Shown here: one piece after another, positions 1-5,615 of the stretch | Layout of the letters: every line of letters begins with the position of its first letter | Position numbering within the stretch: the stretch's first letter is position 1 | Notes under the pieces: generated by a model | Databases searched by the model: none | Told to the model about the DNA's origin: nothing | Seen by the model: only the letters and a program-made list of their open reading frames with translations | Program-made: the position numbers and the translations under genes | Source: a bacterium BMS3Bbin02 | Lineage (GTDB): Bacteria; Actinomycetota; Acidimicrobiia; Spongiisociales; UBA5794 | Assembly (NCBI GenBank): GCA_002898115.1 | Contig: BDTL01000095.1 | Span: forward strand, 1 to 9,425 | DNA: 9,425 nt | Reading direction: 5' to 3'

Positions 1-397
1 CGCTTGGGTCAGTGATGGCGAGCTCGCAGATCAGGTCGCCCGACAACATCCCCGGCAGACTCTCCCCCTTGGTCTCATCCGTCCCGCCGTTCTGGATTGG
101 CGGCGCACCGATGTAGTTGGAGAGCAGCGACGCTCCCACACCGCCCGCGGCACACCTGGCGACCTCTTCGGCGAGGATGGTGAGTAGGAGAGCGTCATGG
201 TGTCCCAGGCCGCCGTACTCGGCGTCGAACCCGATCCCGAACATACCGACCGCGCCGGTCTTGCGGTACAGCTCCCTGGGAAACTCCTCGGCCTCGTCCC
301 ACTCGTTGACGTAGGGTGTCATTTCTGCAGCTACAAACTCCCGAATGATCGTGCGAAACATGGCGTGCTCTTCGCTGTAGATCGGTAACTCTGTCAC
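1..397 (-). CDS. acyl-CoA dehydrogenase, N-terminal part (runs off left edge)
   Basis: The minus strand encodes 132 residues beginning MTELPIYSEEHAMFRTIIRE, a classic acyl-CoA dehydrogenase N-terminus (helical domain). It is followed by FGIGFDAEYGGLG (about 53-65) and ELAITDPS (125-132), the start of the conserved segment at the FAD/substrate-binding face. Members of this family oxidise acyl-CoA thioesters to 2-enoyl-CoA, passing electrons from FAD to electron-transfer flavoprotein; the substrate cannot be told from this fragment. The rest, including the catalytic glutamate, lies outside the window. I chose the GTG at 397-395 because the family similarity begins there and because it overlaps the upstream stop as GTGA, suggesting translational coupling. 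An internal ATG at 361 would lose the conserved LPIYSEEH stretch. It is the second gene of a unit with the TIGR03084 gene. The family call is firm; the substrate is unknown. Confidence 0.9.
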   Translation of the reverse strand, partial: MTELPIYSEEHAMFRTIIREFVAAEMTPYVNEWDEAEEFPRELYRKTGAVGMFGIGFDAEYGGLGHHDALLLTILAEEVARCAAGGVGASLLSNYIGAPPIQNGGTDETKGESLPGMLSGDLICELAITDPS

Positions 398-1194
398 AGT
401 GTCACGGTTCTCGCCGCGGGTCCGTCGGTCGGCGGCCCCGCAAACGCTTGCGCGATACGCAACCACTCGAGGGCCTGCGGAGTTGCGATCAGGGCGGTGT
501 CGTCGACATGGCGACGTTGGGTAACGACGAGGCAGAAATCGACGGCAGGTCCGGCGACTTCGTCGTCGGCGCTCTCGGGACCGAATTCCCAGATTTCACC
601 GGACGGAGCGACAAGCTTGAGCAACACGTCACCATCGGGAACCGACAGGCCACGATTCTTGTACGACCACTGTCGCGTGATGAAACCTAGCTGGGCGATG
701 TGGGCCAGCCTGTCGGTGAGGATCCGCTGTGCGCCAACAGCGTCGACGATGTCCTGTCCGTGCGCCCAGACTTCCATGAGGCGTGCGGTCAAGAAGGACC
801 TCGCACTCATCGACGGGCCGTACCAGTCGACTCTCGTATGATCGGCAAGAGTGGCTGCGGCGCCGGCAAGCAGGTATCGAGCGGATCTCCACTCCTCGAG
901 GAGCGTGGCGGGAGCCATCGCACGGAACCTACCGAGGGTTATGTCATCGAATGAGGCGCTTTCATCCGAAACCGCGCTGAACAACTCGGTCACCATTGTC
1001 GAGAACGCCGCAGGATCGGTAATGGCGATAGCCGCAGCGTGGTCAAAGTACGTGAGATGGCCGATTTGGTCAGCAACGGTCCATCCGATACTCGGCGTCG
1101 GCTGCGACCAGACGTCGCCGCGCCCGTGAGCGACGATGTCGTCGAGCGCGTCCTGTTCCGCAACGAGATCCTTCGTCACGCATGATATGTCCAT
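394..1194 (-). CDS. TIGR03084-family metal-binding protein (DinB / mycothiol maleylpyruvate isomerase superfamily)
   Basis: 266 aa. The N-terminal half is a DinB-like four-helix bundle: TPSIGWTVADQIGHLTYFD (about 33-51) supplies His46, and MEVWAHGQDIVDAVG (140-154) supplies Glu141 and His145. This His...Glu...His set matches the zinc ligands of the mycothiol-dependent maleylpyruvate isomerase superfamily. A smaller C-terminal domain (about 185-260) follows, as in other TIGR03084 proteins. The reaction is not established; a thiol- or CoA-linked transformation beside the co-encoded acyl-CoA dehydrogenase is inference. The ATG at 1194 is supported by AGGAAA nine bases upstream; a GTG at codon 6 is possible but has no better site. 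The stop overlaps the GTG of the dehydrogenase by four bases. It is transcribed divergently from the metK unit. Confidence 0.85.
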   Translation of the reverse strand: MDISCVTKDLVAEQDALDDIVAHGRGDVWSQPTPSIGWTVADQIGHLTYFDHAAAIAITDPAAFSTMVTELFSAVSDESASFDDITLGRFRAMAPATLLEEWRSARYLLAGAAATLADHTRVDWYGPSMSARSFLTARLMEVWAHGQDIVDAVGAQRILTDRLAHIAQLGFITRQWSYKNRGLSVPDGDVLLKLVAPSGEIWEFGPESADDEVAGPAVDFCLVVTQRRHVDDTALIATPQALEWLRIAQAFAGPPTDGPAARTVTL

Positions 1195-1201
1195 AGTCGA
1201 G

Positions 1202-1207
1202 TTTCCT
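1202..1207 (-). promoter_or_regulatory. ribosome binding site of the TIGR03084 gene
   Basis: On the minus strand AGGAAA lies nine bases before the ATG at 1194. It supports this start over the in-frame GTG five codons later. Confidence 0.55.
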
Positions 1208-1219
1208 GGTGCGAGCTCT

Positions 1220-1233
1220 GGGACCTTTGTCCC
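1220..1233. repeat. short inverted repeat GGGAC-CTTT-GTCCC in the divergent intergenic region
   Basis: A 5-bp perfect inverted repeat with a 4-base loop lies about 26 bp from the TIGR03084 start and 46 bp before the small ORF. Three more complementary bases (CTC 1216-1218 and GAG 1237-1239) flank it after mismatches. It could be an operator or a hairpin in the TIGR03084 leader, or it could be chance. Confidence 0.3.
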
Positions 1234-1248
1234 TATGAGTCAGCACGA

Positions 1249-1261
1249 TACCCAATGGGTA
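1249..1261. promoter_or_regulatory. candidate operator, TACCCA-A-TGGGTA
   Basis: Two perfect 6-base half-sites surround a single central base. The site ends two bases before the strong SD of the small ORF and sits between two divergent genes, where a regulator could affect either. I do not recognise the binding protein. The symmetry is seen; regulation is inferred. Confidence 0.35.
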
Positions 1262-1262
1262 C

Positions 1263-1269
1263 AAGGAGG
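1263..1269 (+). promoter_or_regulatory. strong Shine-Dalgarno (AAGGAGG) before the small ORF
   Basis: AAGGAGG is a near-complete match to the anti-SD end of 16S rRNA and lies nine bases before an ATG at 1279. It is the strongest ribosome site in the window and does not serve metK directly, whose ATG is about 140 bases away. It is the main evidence that the 44-codon ORF is translated. Confidence 0.65.
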
Positions 1270-1278
1270 CAAAGCGCC

Positions 1279-1413
1279 ATGTCGCATGTGGTCAGCGCCT
1301 CTGGTTTTCCAGGGAAGGTTTGCTCTGTATCCTGTGGTCTGCGCTTTCCGGAGCGTCCCGTGTCACCGCTAGCGGTGACACGACCCCATACCCTTATTTG
1401 CCAGGAGCCGTAA
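1279..1413 (+). CDS. small upstream ORF, 44 aa, overlapping the metK start (possible leader peptide)
   Basis: An ATG at 1279 opens 44 codons beginning MSHVVSASGFPGKVCSVSCG and ending HTLICQEP, with the stop TAA at 1411-1413. The last base of TAA is the first base of the metK ATG (TAATG), so terminating ribosomes could pass straight to metK, which also has its own SD inside the ORF's 3' end. The peptide has three cysteines (15, 19, 41), no hydrophobic membrane segment and no run of Met codons that would suggest classical attenuation. I recognise no family. It could be a true small protein, a leader peptide whose translation alters the hairpins it covers, or an open frame that arose by chance in a structured leader. 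The strong SD and exact junction favour translation; conservation is untested. Confidence 0.5.
   Translation: MSHVVSASGFPGKVCSVSCGLRFPERPVSPLAVTRPHTLICQEP
1299..1314 (+). ncRNA. potential hairpin in the metK leader (CTCTGG-TTTT-CCAGGG)
   Basis: Six pairs (one G-U) close a UUUU loop. The left arm CTGG could instead pair with CCAG at 1401-1404, which is part of the metK ribosome site CCAGGAG, so a mutually exclusive structure that masks the SD is conceivable. The pairing is short and hand-found, with no energy calculation. Confidence 0.3.
1342..1355 (+). ncRNA. potential small hairpin in the metK leader (CGCT-TTCCGG-AGCG)
   Basis: A 4-bp stem, extendable by a U-G pair to a 4-base loop, lies directly before the large palindrome. 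It is weak alone and is listed because it is one of three stems in about 85 bases. Confidence 0.22.
1359..1382. promoter_or_regulatory. perfect 24-bp palindrome upstream of metK
   Basis: The arms CGTGTCACCG and CGGTGACACG surround CTAG, and all 24 bases are self-complementary. It ends 30 bases before the metK ATG and lies within the small ORF. As DNA it has the size and symmetry of an operator for a dimeric or double-dimeric repressor (TetR- or GntR-like). As RNA it would form a 10-bp GC-rich stem with a CUAG loop. No T-run follows, so it is not an intrinsic terminator. I do not recognise the motif. Control of metK is inferred from position. Confidence 0.6.
1402..1407 (+). promoter_or_regulatory. 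ribosome binding site of metK (CAGGAG)
   Basis: CAGGAG lies five bases before the ATG at 1413. It fixes the metK start against the longer open frame, which extends upstream to 1320 without family similarity. Confidence 0.75.
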
Positions 1414-2600
1414 TGAGCATCACCACCTTCACCTCAGAGTCGGTGACCGAGGGCCATCCCGACAAGGTCGCCGACCAGATCTCAGATGCTGTCCTGGATG
1501 CCGCTCTGAGACAGGATCCAGGTGCCCGCGTCGCATGTGAAACGCTCGTCACGCCCGCAACGGTGTACGTTGCCGGCGAAATGACGACGACTGCTACGTT
1601 CGACATCGAGCAGATCGTTCGAGAGAAGGTCATCGCTATCGGTTACGACCGGCCGGAACTGCAATTCGATGGCTCCACGGTTGGGGTCGATGTTGTGATG
1701 GGTCAACAGTCCGGCGATATTTCCCAGGGCGTTGACGGATCCGAGGAGTCGCGTTCGGGTGCGACTGACGCATTTGATCTGCAAGGTGCCGGCGATCAGG
1801 GGATGATGTTCGGATACGCCTGCGACGACACCGAAACACTGATGCCGCTGCCCGTACACCTCGCCCACCGACTGAGCGAACGTCTCGCCCGGGTCCGTCA
1901 GGATGGGACGTTGCCGTGGTTGCGTCCCGATGGGAAGACCCAGGTGACCGTCCGATATGAGGACGGCGAGCCCGTTGGCATCGAAACGGTGCTGATATCA
2001 ACACAGCATGATGCAGACGTGAGTCGCGATGAAACGATTCGACCGTCGCTTATCGAGCACGTCATCACACCGGTTCTTTCGGCTCAGTTTCTTGCTGACA
2101 ACCCAACCATTCACATCAATCCGACGGGCCGATTCGTGATCGGAGGCCCGGCAGGCGACGCGGGACTGACGGGGCGCAAGATCATTGTCGACACATATGG
2201 TGGAATGGGGCGTCACGGTGGGGGAGCATTCTCCGGAAAAGATGCCACGAAAGTAGATCGGTCGGCAGCGTACGCGGCGCGCTGGGTCGCCAAACATGTC
2301 GTAGCGAGTGGTGCTGCACGACGTTGTGAGCTCCAGATCGCGTATGCCATCGGAATCGCAAACCCGGTATCGATACTCGTGGAAACCTTCGGGACCGCAA
2401 CGGTTGATCCGCAGCAAATCTCCGATGCCGTACGAAAGGTATTTGACCTCCGCCCGGCGGCAATTATCCGCGATCTGGATCTCCGGCGTCCCTGTTTCTC
2501 GGAAACCGCTGCTTACGGTCATTTCGGGAGGATCGGCGACGCGTTCACGTGGGAACGAACGACGCGTCTCGACGACTTCGTGGCAGCAGTGGGGTTGTAG
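1413..2600 (+). CDS. metK: S-adenosylmethionine synthetase (methionine adenosyltransferase)
   Basis: This cytosolic enzyme makes SAM from methionine and ATP, releasing phosphate and pyrophosphate. The 395 aa match the usual length. The N-terminus FTSESVTEGHPDKVADQISD carries the ATP-binding HPDK (15-18). Signature 1, GAGDQGMMFGYA, is at 126-137. The glycine-rich signature 2, GGGAFSGKDATKVDRSAAYA, is at about 269-288, preceded by TGRKIIVDTYGG (253-264). The C-terminal DLRPAAIIRDLDL region is also typical. The ATG at 1413 has CAGGAG at good spacing and starts exactly where family similarity begins. It overlaps the stop of the 44-codon upstream ORF. The next gene, a likely adenosine kinase, starts 60 bp downstream and fits the same methyl cycle. 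No known SAM riboswitch class is evident upstream, but a palindrome and hairpins are. Confidence 0.97.
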   Translation: MSITTFTSESVTEGHPDKVADQISDAVLDAALRQDPGARVACETLVTPATVYVAGEMTTTATFDIEQIVREKVIAIGYDRPELQFDGSTVGVDVVMGQQSGDISQGVDGSEESRSGATDAFDLQGAGDQGMMFGYACDDTETLMPLPVHLAHRLSERLARVRQDGTLPWLRPDGKTQVTVRYEDGEPVGIETVLISTQHDADVSRDETIRPSLIEHVITPVLSAQFLADNPTIHINPTGRFVIGGPAGDAGLTGRKIIVDTYGGMGRHGGGAFSGKDATKVDRSAAYAARWVAKHVVASGAARRCELQIAYAIGIANPVSILVETFGTATVDPQQISDAVRKVFDLRPAAIIRDLDLRRPCFSETAAYGHFGRIGDAFTWERTTRLDDFVAAVGL

Positions 2601-2660
2601 CCCGATACGGTCGAACCCCTACGGGTCATATCGACGCTATCCTGCATCCGGAGGATTCAC

Positions 2661-3650
2661 ATGACCACCCACCTACAAGTCGTTGGAATAGGCGCCGCCC
2701 TTGTCGACGTTCTCGCCAAGGTGCGCGAGAGCTTTGTCGAACAACACCCACTTCTTGAAAAGGGTGCAATGACGCTTGTTGACGCCGAGCAGGCGTCCCA
2801 CATCTATTCGTCGATGCCACCGAGCATTGAATCGTCCGGCGGTTGTGCGGCCAACACGATCGCGGGCGTTGCGTGGCTCGGTGGGCGTGGTGGGTTCATC
2901 GGCAAGGTCCATCGAGATCAACTTGGTGAGGTGTTTGGCCATGACATGCATGCGACGGGCGTCACGTACACGACGCCGATGAGCGCTGACGGTCCGCCCA
3001 CCGGTCGCTGCTTGATTCAAGTCACCCCGGACGCCGAGCGAACGATGAACACATTCCTCGGAATGTCAGCACTGTTGGAGCCGTCCGACATTGACGACAT
3101 GATGATCGCGAACTCCGACATTTTGTACTGTGAAGGTTTCATGTGGGATTCGCCCTCGGCTCGTGCCGCGGTGTTGCGGGCGATCGATGTCGCCCGCCGA
3201 GCGGGTACCAAGGTTGCGCTGTCGCTGAACGACCGGTTCTGTGTCGAGCGCCACCTGGACGAATGGAAGCATCTCGTCAGCGAGGGTGTCGACATCATCA
3301 TCGGGAACGATGACGAGGTTGAGGCGTTCTATCAAACCAGTGACTTTGACAAGGCGTGCCGGTCAGCTCAAAAGGATGCCGACTTTGTGGCAGTTACCCG
3401 CGGCGCCGAGGGGTCAACGGTTCTTACACGAACCGAGCGTGTCGAAGTTGACGCGATCACGTTCGGCAACGTGGTCGACACAACCGGTGCCGGCGATCTA
3501 TATGCTGCCGGTTTCCTCTTCGGAATATGCAACAGCCTTGACGTTGCGACGGCCGGCAAGCTTGGAAGTATGACTGCGGGCGAAGTTCTCGGACACCCCG
3601 GTGCGCGACCCGCACGGCCACTGTGGCAGGTTGCAGTATCGTCCCAGTAA
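2661..3650 (+). CDS. PfkB-family sugar/nucleoside kinase, probable adenosine kinase
   Basis: 329 aa of ribokinase fold. The N-terminal strand VVGIGAALVDVLAKV (7-21) is followed by the substrate-loop GGCAANTIAGVAWLGG (60-75), GKVHRDQLGEVF (81-92), and the PfkB signature DTTGAGDLYAAGF (273-285), in which Asp279 is the expected catalytic base and GAG the anion hole. The C-terminal AGEVLGHPGARP (307-318) is typical of bacterial adenosine kinases of this subgroup, often labelled ribokinase or fructokinase. Adenosine kinase makes AMP from adenosine and ATP, clearing the adenosine released when S-adenosylhomocysteine is hydrolysed. Its place directly after metK supports that role. The start is set by GGAGG seven bases upstream. 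Another PfkB substrate cannot be ruled out from sequence alone. Confidence 0.85.
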   Translation: MTTHLQVVGIGAALVDVLAKVRESFVEQHPLLEKGAMTLVDAEQASHIYSSMPPSIESSGGCAANTIAGVAWLGGRGGFIGKVHRDQLGEVFGHDMHATGVTYTTPMSADGPPTGRCLIQVTPDAERTMNTFLGMSALLEPSDIDDMMIANSDILYCEGFMWDSPSARAAVLRAIDVARRAGTKVALSLNDRFCVERHLDEWKHLVSEGVDIIIGNDDEVEAFYQTSDFDKACRSAQKDADFVAVTRGAEGSTVLTRTERVEVDAITFGNVVDTTGAGDLYAAGFLFGICNSLDVATAGKLGSMTAGEVLGHPGARPARPLWQVAVSSQ

Positions 3651-3692
3651 CCTCCCACAGGTGTTTCTCCAACGATCAGTCGAGCCCCGCAG

Positions 3693-5144
3693 GTGAGTAG
3701 GCGCTTCGCCGAGTTCGTTGTGTTCATTTCGTCGGCAAGCATTCTCGTGATCGAGATCGTGGCCGGTCGAATGCTGGCCCCGTACGTCGGCGTTACCCTC
3801 GAAACCTTCACCGGCATCATCGGTGTGATCCTTGCCGGGATTGCCTGGGGAGCGTGGCTCGGCGGGCGGATGGCTGATGCCCGCCCACCCGAGAAAGTTA
3901 TCGGACCTGCCCTCATCATCGGCGGCATCATGGCTGCGTTGTCGCCGGCGATCATCGACATCGTCGGCCGCTCGATCGGTAGGGACCCGCTGTCGATCGT
4001 GATCGCATCCGGGGTTGGATTTCTCGCCCCGGCGATCGCACTCTCAACAGTTGGCCCACTTGTGGTAAAGGCGTCGTTGACGTCGCTCGACGAGACCGGA
4101 ACCACCGTTGGTCGCTTCTCAGCGGTCGGGACCGTAGGTGCGATTGCCGGAACGTTTATTGCCGGATTCGTGTTGTTGCGGTTCTTCGGGACTCGCCAAA
4201 TCGCGTTTGGTGTCGGCGCGGTTCTCGTCCTCGTCGGTGTGGTGATCATTGTCCGTCAGACTGGGTGGAAGTCAGGTGTGGGGCCGACCGCAGCCCTGCT
4301 CGCGGTAACCGGTTTCGCCGCCATCGTGACGAGTCCGTGCGAGTTCGAGACGGAGTATGTTTGCCTGTTGGTTGTCGTTGATAGCGAACGGCCGACCGGA
4401 CGAGAGATATGGAGCGATATCTATCGAATTTCGTATGTCGACGTGGAAGATGGCACCCACCTCCAGGCCCGCTATGCCCGGCAGATGGCGCAAGTCGTGG
4501 ATGCGACGTTCGCAGGTGACACCCCACTCGCTGCCCTCTATATCGGAGGCGGCGGGTTCACCATCCCCCGCTGGCTGTCGGAATCTCGCCCAGGGTCCAC
4601 AAACACCGTGCTAGAAATCGACCGAATCATGGTCGAGGTCCTAGAACAAGAACTGGATTTCGACGCGAACGCTGACGGTAATACGACGCGCATCGGCGAT
4701 GCGCGCCTGCTCATCGCCGATGAGACCTCAGATAGTTTCGACATTGTTGTCGGTGACGCGTTTTCGGGTGCCACGGTCCCGTGGCACCTCACAACCGTTG
4801 AGTTCCTCCGAGAGGTGCAACGAGTGCTCACGCTGCAAGGCGTGTATGTCATCAACGTTATCGACTATCCACCGTTGAGATTCTTGCGTGCCGAGCTAGC
4901 GACATTCGAAGAGGTGTTCCCGTACGTCGGTCTCGTTGCACCGGACTCGTTTCTTGCAGGAGACCGGGGCGGTAACTTTGTGGTCATTGGTTCGGATACA
5001 CCGATTCAGGTCGACGCGATCGCGCTCTTGTTGGAGGAATCCACCGGGATCATCGCTGGTGACGCCGTCACATCGTTCACCGGCGGCGCACAACCGCTCA
5101 CTGACAACTACGCGCCCGCAGATCAGCTCATCAGCCGTCGTTAG
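3693..5144 (+). CDS. membrane-anchored spermidine-synthase-like protein (TM domain plus aminopropyltransferase-type Rossmann domain)
   Basis: 483 aa. The first ~215 residues are hydrophobic with about seven probable membrane segments (near 7-24, 37-57, 70-90, 100-122, 142-162, 168-187, 197-213). The C-terminal part (about 220-480) resembles spermidine synthase: YIGGGGFTIPRW (283-294) as the nucleotide loop, VLEIDRIMVEV (306-316) with the acidic residue ending strand 2, IGDARLL (334-340) and DIVVGDAFSGATVPWHLTT (350-368). LTDNYAPADQL (469-479) is typical of the fused family. The classic GGGDGG loop is degenerate, so aminopropyl transfer to putrescine is uncertain; methyl transfer or another SAM-type reaction is possible. 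The GTG at 3693 is the only start after an in-frame stop at 3648-3650, but its SD is poor. It follows the kinase by 42 bp, probably in one transcript, and nearly abuts a convergent gene. Confidence 0.8.
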   Translation: MSRRFAEFVVFISSASILVIEIVAGRMLAPYVGVTLETFTGIIGVILAGIAWGAWLGGRMADARPPEKVIGPALIIGGIMAALSPAIIDIVGRSIGRDPLSIVIASGVGFLAPAIALSTVGPLVVKASLTSLDETGTTVGRFSAVGTVGAIAGTFIAGFVLLRFFGTRQIAFGVGAVLVLVGVVIIVRQTGWKSGVGPTAALLAVTGFAAIVTSPCEFETEYVCLLVVVDSERPTGREIWSDIYRISYVDVEDGTHLQARYARQMAQVVDATFAGDTPLAALYIGGGGFTIPRWLSESRPGSTNTVLEIDRIMVEVLEQELDFDANADGNTTRIGDARLLIADETSDSFDIVVGDAFSGATVPWHLTTVEFLREVQRVLTLQGVYVINVIDYPPLRFLRAELATFEEVFPYVGLVAPDSFLAGDRGGNFVVIGSDTPIQVDAIALLLEESTGIIAGDAVTSFTGGAQPLTDNYAPADQLISRR

Positions 5145-5153
5145 CGTCAGCCC

Positions 5154-5480
5154 TCAGTCGTCGGCGAACGCCGGCTGATCGAGGCTGGTGTCGTTGCCCG
5201 GTGTCACGTACATCGTGATGGCGAACTCGACATCGTCGGAGAACGACACGCTGTGTTTCACGTGTGGAACGATGATGAGGTCGCCGCCGGCCGATACTAC
5301 GAGGTTGCGGGGACTCTCACCTTCGGACTCGGTGAAGTGGACAGTTCCAGCAGCGACCCGCAACGCTGCCCAACAGGTTGTGCTGTGGTCGTTGAGCAGC
5401 CGGCTAGGAACGGTATCTGAGGTGAACCACGGGGTTGTTCTGCCCTCAACGAGGCCGTCCGGCAGGGTCACTCTGTGCAT
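5154..5480 (-). CDS. DUF1971 / YeaR-like small cupin protein
   Basis: 108 aa from the ATG at 5480. The sequence follows the DUF1971 (TehB/YeaR-like) pattern: PWFTSDTVPSRLLNDHSTT (17-35) with His32, WAALRVAAGTVHFT (37-50), and DLIIVPHVKHSVSFSDDVEF (67-86) with His73 and His76 in a one-domain beta-barrel. In enterobacteria relatives are nitrate/NO-induced (YeaR) or fused to the tellurite methyltransferase TehB; the biochemical role is unknown, and the histidines suggest metal or anion binding. The frame stays open to 5525, but the 5480 start has AAAGGA five bases upstream and begins where similarity begins. It is convergent with the spermidine-synthase-like gene (9 bp between stops) and divergent from leuS. 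It has no functional link that I can see to either neighbour. Confidence 0.75.
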   Translation of the reverse strand: MHRVTLPDGLVEGRTTPWFTSDTVPSRLLNDHSTTCWAALRVAAGTVHFTESEGESPRNLVVSAGGDLIIVPHVKHSVSFSDDVEFAITMYVTPGNDTSLDQPAFADD

Positions 5481-5485
5481 TCCAA

Positions 5486-5491
5486 TCCTTT
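5486..5491 (-). promoter_or_regulatory. ribosome binding site deciding the DUF1971 start
   Basis: On the minus strand AAAGGA lies five bases before the ATG at 5480. Neither of the two longer in-frame ATGs (5525, 5504) adds conserved sequence. Confidence 0.55.
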
Positions 5492-5560
5492 CGACAGTTT
5501 CCATTCTCGCAGGGCTCGCCCCCAAGTGGTAGGGGCAACCGTCCCGAATGTGCGTTCAGG

Positions 5561-5589
5561 TTCACGATATCGTAAACGGTTGGTACTCT
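5561..5589 (+). promoter_or_regulatory. candidate leuS promoter (TTCACG - 17 bp - TACTCT)
   Basis: TTCACG (5561-5566) matches four of six positions of the -35 TTGACA. TACTCT (5584-5589) fits the TANNNT form of actinobacterial -10 boxes, and the spacer is the ideal 17 bp. It would give a leader of about 20 bases before the ATG at 5616. The -35 box partly overlaps a 10-bp palindrome, ACGATATCGT (5564-5573). The match was found by eye and is modest. No T-box leader is present in so short a space. Confidence 0.45.
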
Positions 5590-5615
5590 TTCACCCTCAC
5601 ACAGGCAGACGGATC

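Noticed and set aside
1226..1254. Promoter TTTGTC - 17 bp - TACCCA for the small ORF/metK
   Set aside because: The -10 candidate lacks the final T, and the -35 match is weak. It would also start transcription too near the SD. Not strong enough to list.
1320..1412. Extension of the metK reading frame upstream of 1413
   Set aside because: The added residues have no MetK similarity, and the SD and family N-terminus both mark the ATG at 1413. In this stretch a different frame carries the small ORF.
1195..1412. Known SAM riboswitch upstream of metK
   Set aside because: I could not match the conserved cores of the SAM-I/IV or SAM-II classes by eye. Hairpins are present but are reported as unassigned. 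An Rfam search would settle it.
2638..2643. Internal -10 box (TATCCT) before the adenosine kinase
   Set aside because: No acceptable -35 at 16-18 bp spacing. The 60-bp gap is equally explained by read-through from metK.
3368..4249. Long minus-strand open frame (293 codons) opposite the kinase and spermidine-synthase-like genes
   Set aside because: Its protein is a low-complexity Thr/Pro/Ala/Arg composition typical of the antisense of a GC-rich gene. It covers two well-supported genes and has no recognisable domain.
5132..5177. Intrinsic terminator between the convergent genes (CAGCCG...CGGCTG and CGGCG-AA-CGCCG)
   Set aside because: The repeats lie inside the coding ends, the outer loop is over 30 bases, and no T-run follows on either strand.
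5475..5615. Extension of the leuS reading frame upstream of 5616
   Set aside because: No LeuRS similarity. It would run through the candidate promoter and overlap the divergent DUF1971 gene.
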